In this document: positions 18,271 to 24,819 of the stretch, one piece after another | How the letters are laid out: every line of letters starts with the position of its first letter | Numbering within the stretch: position 1 is the stretch's first letter | Assembly: GCA_036381515.1 (NCBI GenBank) | Contig: DASVCR010000015.1 | Span: 1 to 64,000, forward strand | DNA: 64,000 nucleotides | Origin: ZC4RG20 sp036381515 | Lineage (GTDB): Bacteria > Pseudomonadota > Gammaproteobacteria > Steroidobacterales > Rariloculaceae | Direction: 5' to 3' | Position numbers and translations under genes: made by a program | The notes under the pieces: generated by a model | What the model was told of the DNA's origin: nothing | Seen by the model: only the letters and a program-made list of their open reading frames with translations | Database searches by the model: none

Positions 18271-18739
18271 TGCCGAGCCCTTCGGCCTTGAAGCCGCCGG
18301 CGCAGTCGTACGGCTCCTCGATCGCGAGGTAGCGGTCGAGCGCGTCGGGCGGAAGCCGTGCGAAGTCGACCTCCGTGACGTCGACCGTCGAGCGCGCGCT
18401 GCCGTCGCGGCCGTCGACGATCGCCGCTGCGGTGTGGAAGACGACCGTGCGGCCGCTGCACGCTTCGAGCTGCTCGAGGGCGGCGCGATGGGTCCCCGGC
18501 TTGCGCAGGATCCGGCCGTCGAGCGACGGGATCTGATCGGCGCCGATCACGAGCGCGTCGGTTCCGGCCGCGACGGCTTCGGCCTTCGCGAGGGCGAGGC
18601 GCGCCGCAGCGGCCTCCGGCGCTTCACCCGGCGGGATCTCCTCGTCGACGAGCGGCGAGCGGGTCTCGAACGGCAGGCGCAGGCGGGCAAGCAACTCTGC
18701 GCGGTACTTCGAGGTCGAAGCGAGTATCAGGCGGCGCAT
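18134..18739 (-). CDS. maf: Maf-family nucleoside triphosphate pyrophosphatase (YceF type)
   Basis: Maf proteins hydrolyse non-canonical or methylated NTPs; the YceF branch acts on 7-methyl-GTP in E. coli. The 201-residue product starts with LILASTSKYRAELLARL, the family signature S-x-S/K-x-R-x-x-L. It continues with DALVIGADQIPSLDGRILRKPG, the conserved G-A-D-Q segment, and FHTAAAIVDG. Position between rluC and yceD matches yceF in E. coli. The gene converges on rluC and overlaps its last 137 bp. The overlapped part encodes GLIGLPLIWVAATLRACGL, which is conserved in Maf proteins, so this reading frame is the functional one there. Confidence 0.92.
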   Translation of the reverse strand: MRRLILASTSKYRAELLARLRLPFETRSPLVDEEIPPGEAPEAAAARLALAKAEAVAAGTDALVIGADQIPSLDGRILRKPGTHRAALEQLEACSGRTVVFHTAAAIVDGRDGSARSTVDVTEVDFARLPPDALDRYLAIEEPYDCAGGFKAEGLGIILFSAIRSRDPTGLIGLPLIWVAATLRACGLDPLAPDRAPAARP

Positions 18740-18783
18740 GCGGTCTCGGGAGCGGACGGGGTCGAATACGCTAACTTGCGGTT

Positions 18784-18812
18784 TTGACAGTATAAACCCG
18801 CGTCTCTATGAT
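18784..18812 (+). promoter_or_regulatory. Consensus promoter for yceD-rpmF-plsX-fabH
   Basis: TTGACA (18784-18789) and TATGAT (18807-18812) are spaced by exactly 17 bp, the best sigma-70-type promoter in the window. The expected start at about 18819 is only ~3 nt before the yceD ATG, implying a leaderless or nearly leaderless mRNA. Confidence 0.8.
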
Positions 18813-18821
18813 ACGCCGATT

Positions 18822-19295
18822 ATGCCCGCGTCCCTCTTCAGTTGGTACGGTACGCTGGAGCTCAAGGGCCTCGGGGAGCGGCGGAGCGTTCTTCGCGGCG
18901 AGATCGAGTTGAAACGCTTCAACCGCCTCGCCGATCTGTTGGAGTCCGATGCGGGCGTCGTCACGGCCGCGCTCAGCTTCCGCAAGGAGGCGGGCGGCTG
19001 GCTGATCGTCGAGCTCGAGTACGAGGCCACGGTACATTTGCTGTGCCAGCGCTGCCTGACGCCGCTCGAGCATCACGTGAAGGATAAGGTCGAGATGGCG
19101 CTGCTCGAGAGCGCGTCGCTCGAGCAGCACGTGCCGGACCGCTACGAGCCGGTCGTGCTCGAAGAAGATCGGCTGATGCCTGCGATGCTGATCGAAGATG
19201 AACTTATAATCTCGCTGCCCATCGTCCCGAGGCACGAGCGGCCGGAGGAGTGCGATCCGCCGTCGGCCGGGATCACACGGGACGACCGGGGCTGA
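18822..19295 (+). CDS. yceD: YceD family protein (DUF177), 23S rRNA accumulation factor
   Basis: YceD/DUF177 proteins are linked to 23S rRNA accumulation and almost always precede rpmF. The 157-residue product starts MPASLFSWYGTLELKG. It has the conserved LLCQRCLTPLEHHV segment (the C-x-x-C of DUF177) and the acidic EDELIISLPIVPRH motif near the C-terminus. The ATG at 18822 is chosen because the strong promoter just upstream excludes earlier starts. The stop codon overlaps the first base of an intrinsic terminator. Cytoplasmic. Confidence 0.9.
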   Translation: MPASLFSWYGTLELKGLGERRSVLRGEIELKRFNRLADLLESDAGVVTAALSFRKEAGGWLIVELEYEATVHLLCQRCLTPLEHHVKDKVEMALLESASLEQHVPDRYEPVVLEEDRLMPAMLIEDELIISLPIVPRHERPEECDPPSAGITRDDRG

Positions 19296-19319
19296 GCCGG
19301 CAGGGTCGCCGGCTTTTTT
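19295..19319 (+). terminator. Intrinsic terminator between yceD and rpmF
   Basis: AGCCGGC (19295-19301) pairs perfectly with GCCGGCT (19308-19314) around a 6-nt loop, followed by six T residues. It lies immediately at the yceD stop and 37 bp before rpmF, so it should lower expression of the downstream genes unless read through. Confidence 0.8.
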
Positions 19320-19355
19320 CGTCGCGCTTCGATTGTTGAATCTGGAGAACCTGAA

Positions 19356-19547
19356 ATGGCCGTGCAGAAATCGCGCAAGACGCCGTCGAGGCGTGGCATG
19401 CGTCGTTCCCATGACGCCCTCAGAGGGCCGACCCTCGCCGTCGATCAGACGACCGGCGAGACGCATATGCGTCATCACGTGACCGCGGACGGGTATTACC
19501 GCGGCCGGAAGGTCGTCGAAGTCCCGCAGGACGTCGAAGAGGAGTAG
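19356..19547 (+). CDS. rpmF: 50S ribosomal protein L32
   Basis: L32 is a small protein of the large ribosomal subunit. The 63-residue product begins MAVQKSRKTPSRRGMRRSHD, the nearly invariant N-terminus of proteobacterial L32, and ends with GYYRGRKVV. GGAGAA lies 8 nt before the ATG. The zinc-binding cysteines found in some L32 proteins are absent, as in other gammaproteobacteria. Expression may be partly uncoupled from yceD by the terminator just upstream. Confidence 0.96.
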   Translation: MAVQKSRKTPSRRGMRRSHDALRGPTLAVDQTTGETHMRHHVTADGYYRGRKVVEVPQDVEEE

Positions 19548-19602
19548 CGGGCGCTCGCGCGCCGCGGCCCCTCGGGCCCGTCGACGTCATTCAGAAGACC
19601 AC

Positions 19603-20631
19603 ATGAGCCGCAAGGTTACGATAGCCCTCGACGCGATGGGCGGGGACCGCGGCCCGGACACCGTCGTGCCCGCGGCGCTCGCGACGCTCGAGAAGGACGA
19701 GTCCGTCAATCTCGTGCTGGTCGGCCTCCCCGACGTGCTCGAGCGCGCCCGCCGCGAAGGCGGAGCTCGGCACGGCGACCGGCTGCGCTATCAGGTCGCG
19801 ACCGAGGTCATCGCGATGGACGAGCCGCCGGCGGAGGCGTTGCGCCGCAAGAAGAACTCTTCGATGCGCGTCGCGCTCGAGCTCGTGAAGTCGCGCGAGG
19901 CGGATGCGTGCGTCAGCGCGGGTAATACCGGCGCGCTGATGGCGATCGCACGTTACGTGCTGAAGACGCTGCCCGGCATCGATCGCCCGGCGATCATCTC
20001 CGCGCTGCCGGCGATGACGGGCCCGACGTACATGCTCGATCTCGGCGCGAACGTCGGCTGCACGCCCGATCATCTGCTGCAGTTCGCGCTGATGGGCTCG
20101 GTGATCGCGTCCGACATGCTCGACGTGCCGCGCCCGAGGGTGGGGCTGCTCAACATCGGGCAGGAGGACATCAAGGGCAACGAGGTCGTGCGCGAGGCGG
20201 GCGAGCTGCTCGCGCACAGCGGCCTCAACTACATCGGCTTCGTCGAGGGCGACGGGATCTTTCACGCCGAGGTCGACGTCGTCGTCACGGACGGCTTCGT
20301 CGGCAACGTCGCGCTGAAGACGATGGAAGGCGTCGCCCGCCTGATCAGCGCGTTCCTCAAGCAGGAGTTTCATCGCAGCCCGCTGCGCTCGCTGCAAGGG
20401 CTGGTCGCGAAGTCGGCGCTCGACGCGATTCGCGAGCGGGTGGATCCGCGCCGCTACAACGGCGCGAGCCTGGTCGGCCTGAACGGCGTCGTGCTGAAGA
20501 GCCACGGCAGCGCCGACGAGGTCGCTTTCGAGAACGCCGTCCGCACGGCGATCGTCGAGGCGCGCAAGGGCGTTCCCGTGCAGATCGGCAACATCATCAG
20601 AGACCAGCCAGCAGAATGTATTCGCGCATAG
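19603..20631 (+). CDS. plsX: Phosphate acyltransferase PlsX
   Basis: PlsX makes acyl-phosphate from acyl-ACP for phospholipid synthesis, acting peripherally at the membrane. The 342-residue length is normal. Family motifs are IALDAMGGDRGP at the N-terminus, ACVSAGNTGALMA, MLDLGANVGCTPDHLLQFA, LLNIGQEDIKGNE and DGFVGNVALKT. The gene overlaps fabH by 16 bp. Together with rpmF and fabH it forms the conserved rpmF-plsX-fabH operon. Confidence 0.96.
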   Translation: MSRKVTIALDAMGGDRGPDTVVPAALATLEKDESVNLVLVGLPDVLERARREGGARHGDRLRYQVATEVIAMDEPPAEALRRKKNSSMRVALELVKSREADACVSAGNTGALMAIARYVLKTLPGIDRPAIISALPAMTGPTYMLDLGANVGCTPDHLLQFALMGSVIASDMLDVPRPRVGLLNIGQEDIKGNEVVREAGELLAHSGLNYIGFVEGDGIFHAEVDVVVTDGFVGNVALKTMEGVARLISAFLKQEFHRSPLRSLQGLVAKSALDAIRERVDPRRYNGASLVGLNGVVLKSHGSADEVAFENAVRTAIVEARKGVPVQIGNIIRDQPAECIRA

Positions 20632-21575
20632 CGGGCACCGGCTCGTATCTCCCGGAACGGATTCTGACGAACTTCGATCTCGAGAAGATGGTCGACACGT
20701 CCGACGAGTGGATTCGGACGCGGACCGGCATCGAGCGGCGCCACATCGCCGACGAGAACGAGACGACGAGCGATCTGGCGTACCGCGCCGCGGTGGCCGC
20801 GATCGAGAGCGCCGGCGTCCGCGCGGCCGACATCGACCTCGTGCTGGTCGGGACGACTACGCCGGATCTGATCTTTCCGAACGTCGGCTGCCTGCTGCAG
20901 GAACGGCTCGGCATCCGCGGCGGGCCTGCGTTCAGCCTCGAGGCCGCGTGCTCGGGCTTCATCTACGCGCTGACGGTCGCGGATCAGATGATCCGGGGCG
21001 GCCTCGCCCGGCGTGCGCTCGTCGTCGGCGCGGAGACGATGTCGCGGATCGTCGACTGGACCGAGCGCGAGACGTGCGTGCTGTTCGGAGACGGGGCCGG
21101 CGCGGTGGTTCTCGAGGCGTCCGCGGAGCCGGGCGTCCTCTACTCGAAGCTCGGCGCGGACGGCCGCTATAGGGACCTGCTCTATGCGTCGAGCGGCGTG
21201 TCGAAGCCGTCCGACGACCGGGACGCTCCCGCCCTGCGAATGAGGGGCAACGAGGTGTTCAAGGTCGCCGTGAAGACGCTCGAGACGATGGTCGACGACG
21301 TCCTCGAGTCGAACCGCCTCGAGAAGGGCGCGATCGACTGGCTGATTCCTCATCAGGCGAACATCCGCATCATCAGCGCGACGGCCAGGCGGCTGCAGCT
21401 GCCGATGGAGCGGGTCGTGCTGACGGTCGCCGAGCACGGCAACACGTCCGCGGCGTCCGTTCCGCTCGCGCTCGACGTCGCCGTGCGGGACGGCCGCGTG
21501 CAGCGGGGCGATCTGCTGCTGCTCGAGGCCTTCGGCGGCGGGTTCACGTGGGGCGCGACGCTCGTTCGGTATTGA
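20616..21575 (+). CDS. fabH: Beta-ketoacyl-ACP synthase III
   Basis: FabH condenses acetyl-CoA with malonyl-ACP to start fatty acid synthesis. The 319-residue product shows the Cys-His-Asn catalytic triad: Cys112 in EAACSGFIYAL, His246 in IPHQANIRI and Asn276 in EHGNTSAASV. The FGDGAGAVVLE motif and the C-terminal GGGFTWGA are also typical. It overlaps plsX by 16 bp, indicating translational coupling. Unlike many gammaproteobacteria, fabD, fabG and acpP do not follow. Confidence 0.96.
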   Translation: MYSRIAGTGSYLPERILTNFDLEKMVDTSDEWIRTRTGIERRHIADENETTSDLAYRAAVAAIESAGVRAADIDLVLVGTTTPDLIFPNVGCLLQERLGIRGGPAFSLEAACSGFIYALTVADQMIRGGLARRALVVGAETMSRIVDWTERETCVLFGDGAGAVVLEASAEPGVLYSKLGADGRYRDLLYASSGVSKPSDDRDAPALRMRGNEVFKVAVKTLETMVDDVLESNRLEKGAIDWLIPHQANIRIISATARRLQLPMERVVLTVAEHGNTSAASVPLALDVAVRDGRVQRGDLLLLEAFGGGFTWGATLVRY

Positions 21576-21643
21576 GTCCTCTCGGCGGCGGCCCGCCGGC
21601 CGGAGTGCGAACGGGGTCCGCTTTCTGAGCGTCGGACGTTACG

Positions 21644-21649
21644 TATAAT
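21644..21649 (+). promoter_or_regulatory. Perfect -10 element for the L,D-transpeptidase gene
   Basis: A TATAAT hexamer ends 7 bp before the ATG at 21657. The -35 is weak (CTTTCT at 21621-21626, 17-bp spacing). The expected transcription start coincides with the ATG, again a leaderless arrangement, and there is no Shine-Dalgarno sequence. Confidence 0.55.
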
Positions 21650-21656
21650 GAGCGCA

Positions 21657-22679
21657 ATGAGAAGGTTACGTTCGGCTTCGCTGCTCGCGATGGTCCTCGG
21701 GCTTGCCGGCCTCGACGCCGGCGCAGCCGAGTATGTCCTCCCGAAGGAGCACGACGTCATCGGCGAAGTGCAGCGGATCACCGCGAAGTACGAGGATACG
21801 TTCGTCAAGCTCGGCCGCCGCTACGGCGTCGGCTACGAGGAGCTGAAGCTCGCGAATCCGAACGTCGACCCGTGGCTGCCGGGCGAAGGCACCGAGATCG
21901 TCGTCCCGACCCGCTTCGTGCTCCCGCGCGCGCCGCGCGAGGGCATCGTCGTCAACGTCGCGGAGCTCAGGCTCTACTATTTCCCGAAGGACGAGCCGGA
22001 CAAGGTCTATACGTATCCGATCAGCATCGGGCGCATGGACTGGAGCACGCCGATCGGCAAGACGACGGTCGTCGGCAAGGTGCAGAATCCTTCGTGGTAT
22101 CCGCCGGAGTCGATCCGCAAGGAGCACGCGGAGCGCGGCGACATCCTTCCGGCCGTCGTGCCGCCGGGGCCGGACAACCCGCTCGGCAGGCACGCGCTGC
22201 GGCTCGGCCTGCCGGGCTATCTGATCCACGGCACGAACAGGCCGTCGGGCGTCGGCATGCGCGTGACGCACGGTTGCATTCGGATGTTCCCGGAGGACAT
22301 CGAGGCGCTTTTCGCGCGAGTGCCGGTCGGCACGCCCGTGCACATCGTGAACCAGCCGTTCAAGCTCGGCTGGAACGAGGAGGGCGCGTTGACGCTCGAG
22401 GTTCATCCGCCGCTCGCGGAAGAGCTCGAGGCGGGCAAGTGGACGCTGACGGATCTGACGCGCGAGATCGTTGCGGTCACCGAGGAAGGCTTCACCGACG
22501 TCGACTGGGATCAGGCCGAAAGCGTGCTGCGCAATCCGCTCGGCGTGCCGTTTCCCGTGTCGCCCGCGGTCGAGCGCGAAGAGCCCGTCGACGACGATGC
22601 GGCCGCCGACGCGGAGGCGCTCGAGGCCGCCGTGCTCGAGCGTGCCGCGGAGCCTTCACGTCCCGCCGACGACGTGTAG
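21657..22679 (+). CDS. Exported L,D-transpeptidase (YkuD domain)
   Basis: L,D-transpeptidases cross-link meso-diaminopimelate residues in peptidoglycan or attach Lpp-type lipoproteins to it. The 340-residue product has a signal peptide (about 1-23, ending DAGAAEY). A LysM-like segment lies at about 45-80 (YGVGYEELKLANPNVDPWLPGEG), and the YkuD catalytic domain at about 95-230. Catalytic residues sit in YLIHGTN (His191) and THGCIRMFPED (Cys207). A ~100-residue acidic Glu/Ala-rich tail extends past the domain. ATG 21657 is used because the -10 element overlaps the ATG 9 bp upstream. The ErfK/YbiS-like architecture and the Lpp-like gene 240 bp away suggest a lipoprotein-anchoring enzyme (inference). 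Confidence 0.9.
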   Translation: MRRLRSASLLAMVLGLAGLDAGAAEYVLPKEHDVIGEVQRITAKYEDTFVKLGRRYGVGYEELKLANPNVDPWLPGEGTEIVVPTRFVLPRAPREGIVVNVAELRLYYFPKDEPDKVYTYPISIGRMDWSTPIGKTTVVGKVQNPSWYPPESIRKEHAERGDILPAVVPPGPDNPLGRHALRLGLPGYLIHGTNRPSGVGMRVTHGCIRMFPEDIEALFARVPVGTPVHIVNQPFKLGWNEEGALTLEVHPPLAEELEAGKWTLTDLTREIVAVTEEGFTDVDWDQAESVLRNPLGVPFPVSPAVEREEPVDDDAAADAEALEAAVLERAAEPSRPADDV

Positions 22680-22805
22680 GCGCTCGTCCGAGGCGTGATG
22701 TGGTCTGCTGCGGCCGCCCGCGGCGGGATCTCTTGCGGCACGCTCGTTTACATAGTCACCGCTGGCCGCGTTCCCTCGTCGTCGAAATCCGTGCTCGTCG
22801 CCCAT

Positions 22806-22841
22806 AAAAAAAGAGCCGCCGACGCTCGTCGGCGACTCTTT
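22806..22841 (-). terminator. Intrinsic terminator for the Lpp-like gene
   Basis: On the minus strand AAAGAGTCGCCGACG pairs with CGTCGGCGGCTCTTT (one G-U type mismatch) around a short loop, followed by a run of seven T. It ends the minus-strand transcript about 75 bp after the lipoprotein stop. On the plus strand the T-run is short, so it is mainly unidirectional. Confidence 0.8.
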
Positions 22842-22916
22842 CCGAATTCGGCGATGCGGACCCTGAGCTCCGCTTCGCAGTCTCGATTTAATTCTCTTTA
22901 GTCGTTCAGGACTAAA

Positions 22917-23213
22917 TTACTTCTGCTGCAGCTCGTCGAACATGCGATCGACGCGCTGATTCGTCGCGTCGCAGCAGGCCTGCGCGGCCTGTGCCGCCTG
23001 CAGCGCCTGGTTCGCCGTGCTCTGCGCACCTTGAGCCGCTTGACGGGCTTCGTTCGCGGCCCGCTGCGCGGCGTCGGCGGCATTCTGAGCTGCCGTAGCC
23101 GCTGCTCGAACTTCTTCGAGTTGTTCGGTGGTCACGGAAGCACAGCCGGTCGCAACGGCGGCGCCGATGACCAGAGCGGCCGCACGCAGTACGCCCGTAA
23201 GGTTCATTGCCAT
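22917..23213 (-). CDS. Lpp/OprI-like alanine-zipper outer membrane lipoprotein
   Basis: The 98-residue product resembles Braun's lipoprotein and pseudomonad OprI. An N-terminal signal ends in AAVATGCAS, with lipidated Cys24. The mature ~75 residues are an almost unbroken Ala-rich heptad pattern (AAQNAADAAQRAANEARQ), expected to trimerise as an alanine zipper. The last residue is Lys98, the residue through which Lpp is joined to peptidoglycan. AGGGG lies 7 nt upstream of the ATG. A strong promoter and a strong terminator frame it as a monocistronic, probably abundant transcript. A paired Cys-Cys (QACCDATN) near residue 80 is unusual for Lpp. Identity as a peptidoglycan-linked tether is inference. 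Confidence 0.85.
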   Translation of the reverse strand: MAMNLTGVLRAAALVIGAAVATGCASVTTEQLEEVRAAATAAQNAADAAQRAANEARQAAQGAQSTANQALQAAQAAQACCDATNQRVDRMFDELQQK

Positions 23214-23254
23214 TAGCTATCCCCTGAAGTGGTTAGTGGACAAAAACAGTCGTG

Positions 23255-23283
23255 ATTATTGACTAAAGCGAACCTTACTGCAA
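23255..23283 (-). promoter_or_regulatory. Promoter of the Lpp-like gene
   Basis: On the minus strand TTGCAG (23283-23278) and AATAAT (23260-23255) are spaced by 17 bp in an AT-rich stretch that stands out from the surrounding GC-rich DNA. The transcript would start near 23248, leaving a leader of about 35 nt with a ribosome binding site. Confidence 0.6.
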
Positions 23284-23355
23284 TTGCGGTTATTTGTGCG
23301 TCTGTATTAGCAGACATTTGACTGGACACGAGTTTTTCTGCTTTCAGCGCGGCGC

Positions 23356-23387
23356 TTGACCCGCTCTTGGGCTGTATATAAGATCAG
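23356..23387 (+). promoter_or_regulatory. lexA promoter with SOS (LexA) box
   Basis: CTGTATATAAGATCAG at 23372-23387 fits the gammaproteobacterial LexA box CTG-N10-CAG with an AT-rich centre close to the E. coli consensus. It overlaps the -10 region and follows a TTGACC -35-like hexamer at 23356. Binding here would repress lexA and the downstream imuA-imuB-dnaE2 genes. Confidence 0.85.
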
Positions 23388-23427
23388 AGCTAGTCGGTCA
23401 TACAGTTCCGCTCGAGGGGCCACTCCG

Positions 23428-24039
23428 ATGCGCGATCTCACGCCTCGCCAAAGGCAAATTCTGAATCTGATCCAGAAGACGATCCACACGACCGGCATGC
23501 CGCCGACCCGGGCCGAGATCGCTCAGCGCCTGAAGTTCAGGTCGGTCAATGCGGCCGAGGAGCATCTGCGCGCGCTCGAGCGCAAGGGTGCGATCGAGCT
23601 CCTGCCCGGCACGTCGCGCGGCATTCGTTTGAAAGATTCGCTGCGCGAGCAGCTCGGTCTGCCGCTCGTCGGGCGCGTCGCGGCCGGCTCGCCGATCCTC
23701 GCCGAGGAGCACATCGAGGCGCGCTATCAGATCGATCCCGATCTGTTCAAGACGCAGCCGCACTTCCTGCTTCGCGTGAAGGGCATGAGCATGAGGGACG
23801 CCGGCATTCTCGATGGCGATCTCGTGGCCGTGCACCGCACGCCCGACGTCAGGAACCGGCAGATCATCGTCGCGCGGCTCGAGAACGACGTCACGGTCAA
23901 GCGCTATCGGCAGGAAGGTCATCGTGTCTGGCTGCTGCCGGAGAATCCGGATTTCGAGCCGATCGAGATCGATCTGCGCAAGGAGTCGTTGACGATCGAA
24001 GGCGTCGTCGTCGGCGTGGTCAGGCACGCGATGGAGTAG
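23428..24039 (+). CDS. lexA: SOS-response repressor and self-cleaving protease LexA
   Basis: LexA represses SOS genes and cleaves itself when RecA filaments form. The 203-residue product has the winged-helix DNA-binding domain (LTPRQRQILNLIQKTI, then PPTRAEIAQRL and NAAEEHLRALERKGAI). The autocleavage bond is Ala86-Gly87 in GRVAAGSP. The catalytic dyad is Ser121 in VKGMSMRDAGI and Lys158 in DVTVKRY. The ATG at 23428 is chosen because homology begins at MRDLTPRQRQ and GAGGGG precedes it; an upstream in-frame start would lie within the promoter. It leads an operon with the mutasome genes, only 6 bp before imuA. Confidence 0.96.
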   Translation: MRDLTPRQRQILNLIQKTIHTTGMPPTRAEIAQRLKFRSVNAAEEHLRALERKGAIELLPGTSRGIRLKDSLREQLGLPLVGRVAAGSPILAEEHIEARYQIDPDLFKTQPHFLLRVKGMSMRDAGILDGDLVAVHRTPDVRNRQIIVARLENDVTVKRYRQEGHRVWLLPENPDFEPIEIDLRKESLTIEGVVVGVVRHAME

Positions 24040-24045
24040 TGCGAG

Positions 24046-24819
24046 ATGAGCGCCGGCCTCGAAGCGCTCACCGGGCCGCATCTGTGGCGAGGGCGGGCGG
24101 GGTGCTCGGCGCAGAGCGTTCGCGTGACCGGCTTCGACGCCCTCGACCGCGCTCTCGGCGGCGGATGGCCGTGGGGTGCAGTCGTCGAGATCTTCGTCGA
24201 GCGTTACGGCTGCGGCGAGCTGAGCCTGCTGATGCCCGCGCTCGCGGCGCTGTCCGCTGCCGACGAGGCCGAGCCCGGCTTTTTCGTCTTCGTCGCTCCG
24301 CCGTGGATTCCGTATCCGCCGGCGCTGATCCGTCGCGGCGTCGACGTCGGCCGGATCCTCGTCGTCGAGCGGCCGGCGGCCGAGGACGAGACGCTCTGGG
24401 CGACGGAGCAGGCCGTGCGGTCCGGCGCGAGCGCCGCGGTGCTCGCATGGCTCGGTTCCGCGAACGATACCGAGCTTCGGCGTCTGCAGCTTTCGGCCGA
24501 GGAGCGCGGATGCGGCCTCATGTTGTTTCGTCCGGAGCGCGCGCTGCGGCAAAGGTCGCCGGCCGCGCTCCGCTTGAAGGTCTCGGTCGAGCGCAACGCA
24601 ACGCGTGTCGATGTCGTGAAGCGTCGCGGCGGAGCGCCCCAGTCGCTTCGTCTCGATCTTTTCTCATATGCCAGCCAAACCGCTCGCTCTGCCTCTCGGA
24701 GAGGCTCGATGCCCGCCGGTCGATGCGGGGCATCGTCGTTCCCGCAGCGAGCAGCTGTGGATCGCAGCGCATTGGCCTGGGTTGGCGCTGCAGGCCGTCG
24801 AAGCGGTCGGTGCACCTGA
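24046..24819 (+). CDS. imuA: Translesion synthesis-associated protein ImuA
   Basis: ImuA is a RecA/SulA-like accessory protein of the ImuA-ImuB-DnaE2 mutasome used for error-prone bypass of lesions. The product (257 aa) begins with LWRGRAGCSAQSVRVTGFDALDRALGGGWPWGAVVEIF, a RecA-core-like segment in which the glycine-rich loop is degenerate. It continues with a Rossmann-like central part (FVFVAPPWIPYPPALIRRGVDVGRILVV). Homology fades near residue 205 (LRLDLFSYA). The remaining ~50 residues are Arg/Ser-rich and read through the start of imuB, a 152-bp overlap. (The longest motif quoted is shown only as its ends: LWRGRAGC and GAVVEIF.). Confidence 0.88.
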   Translation: MSAGLEALTGPHLWRGRAGCSAQSVRVTGFDALDRALGGGWPWGAVVEIFVERYGCGELSLLMPALAALSAADEAEPGFFVFVAPPWIPYPPALIRRGVDVGRILVVERPAAEDETLWATEQAVRSGASAAVLAWLGSANDTELRRLQLSAEERGCGLMLFRPERALRQRSPAALRLKVSVERNATRVDVVKRRGGAPQSLRLDLFSYASQTARSASRRGSMPAGRCGASSFPQRAAVDRSALAWVGAAGRRSGRCT

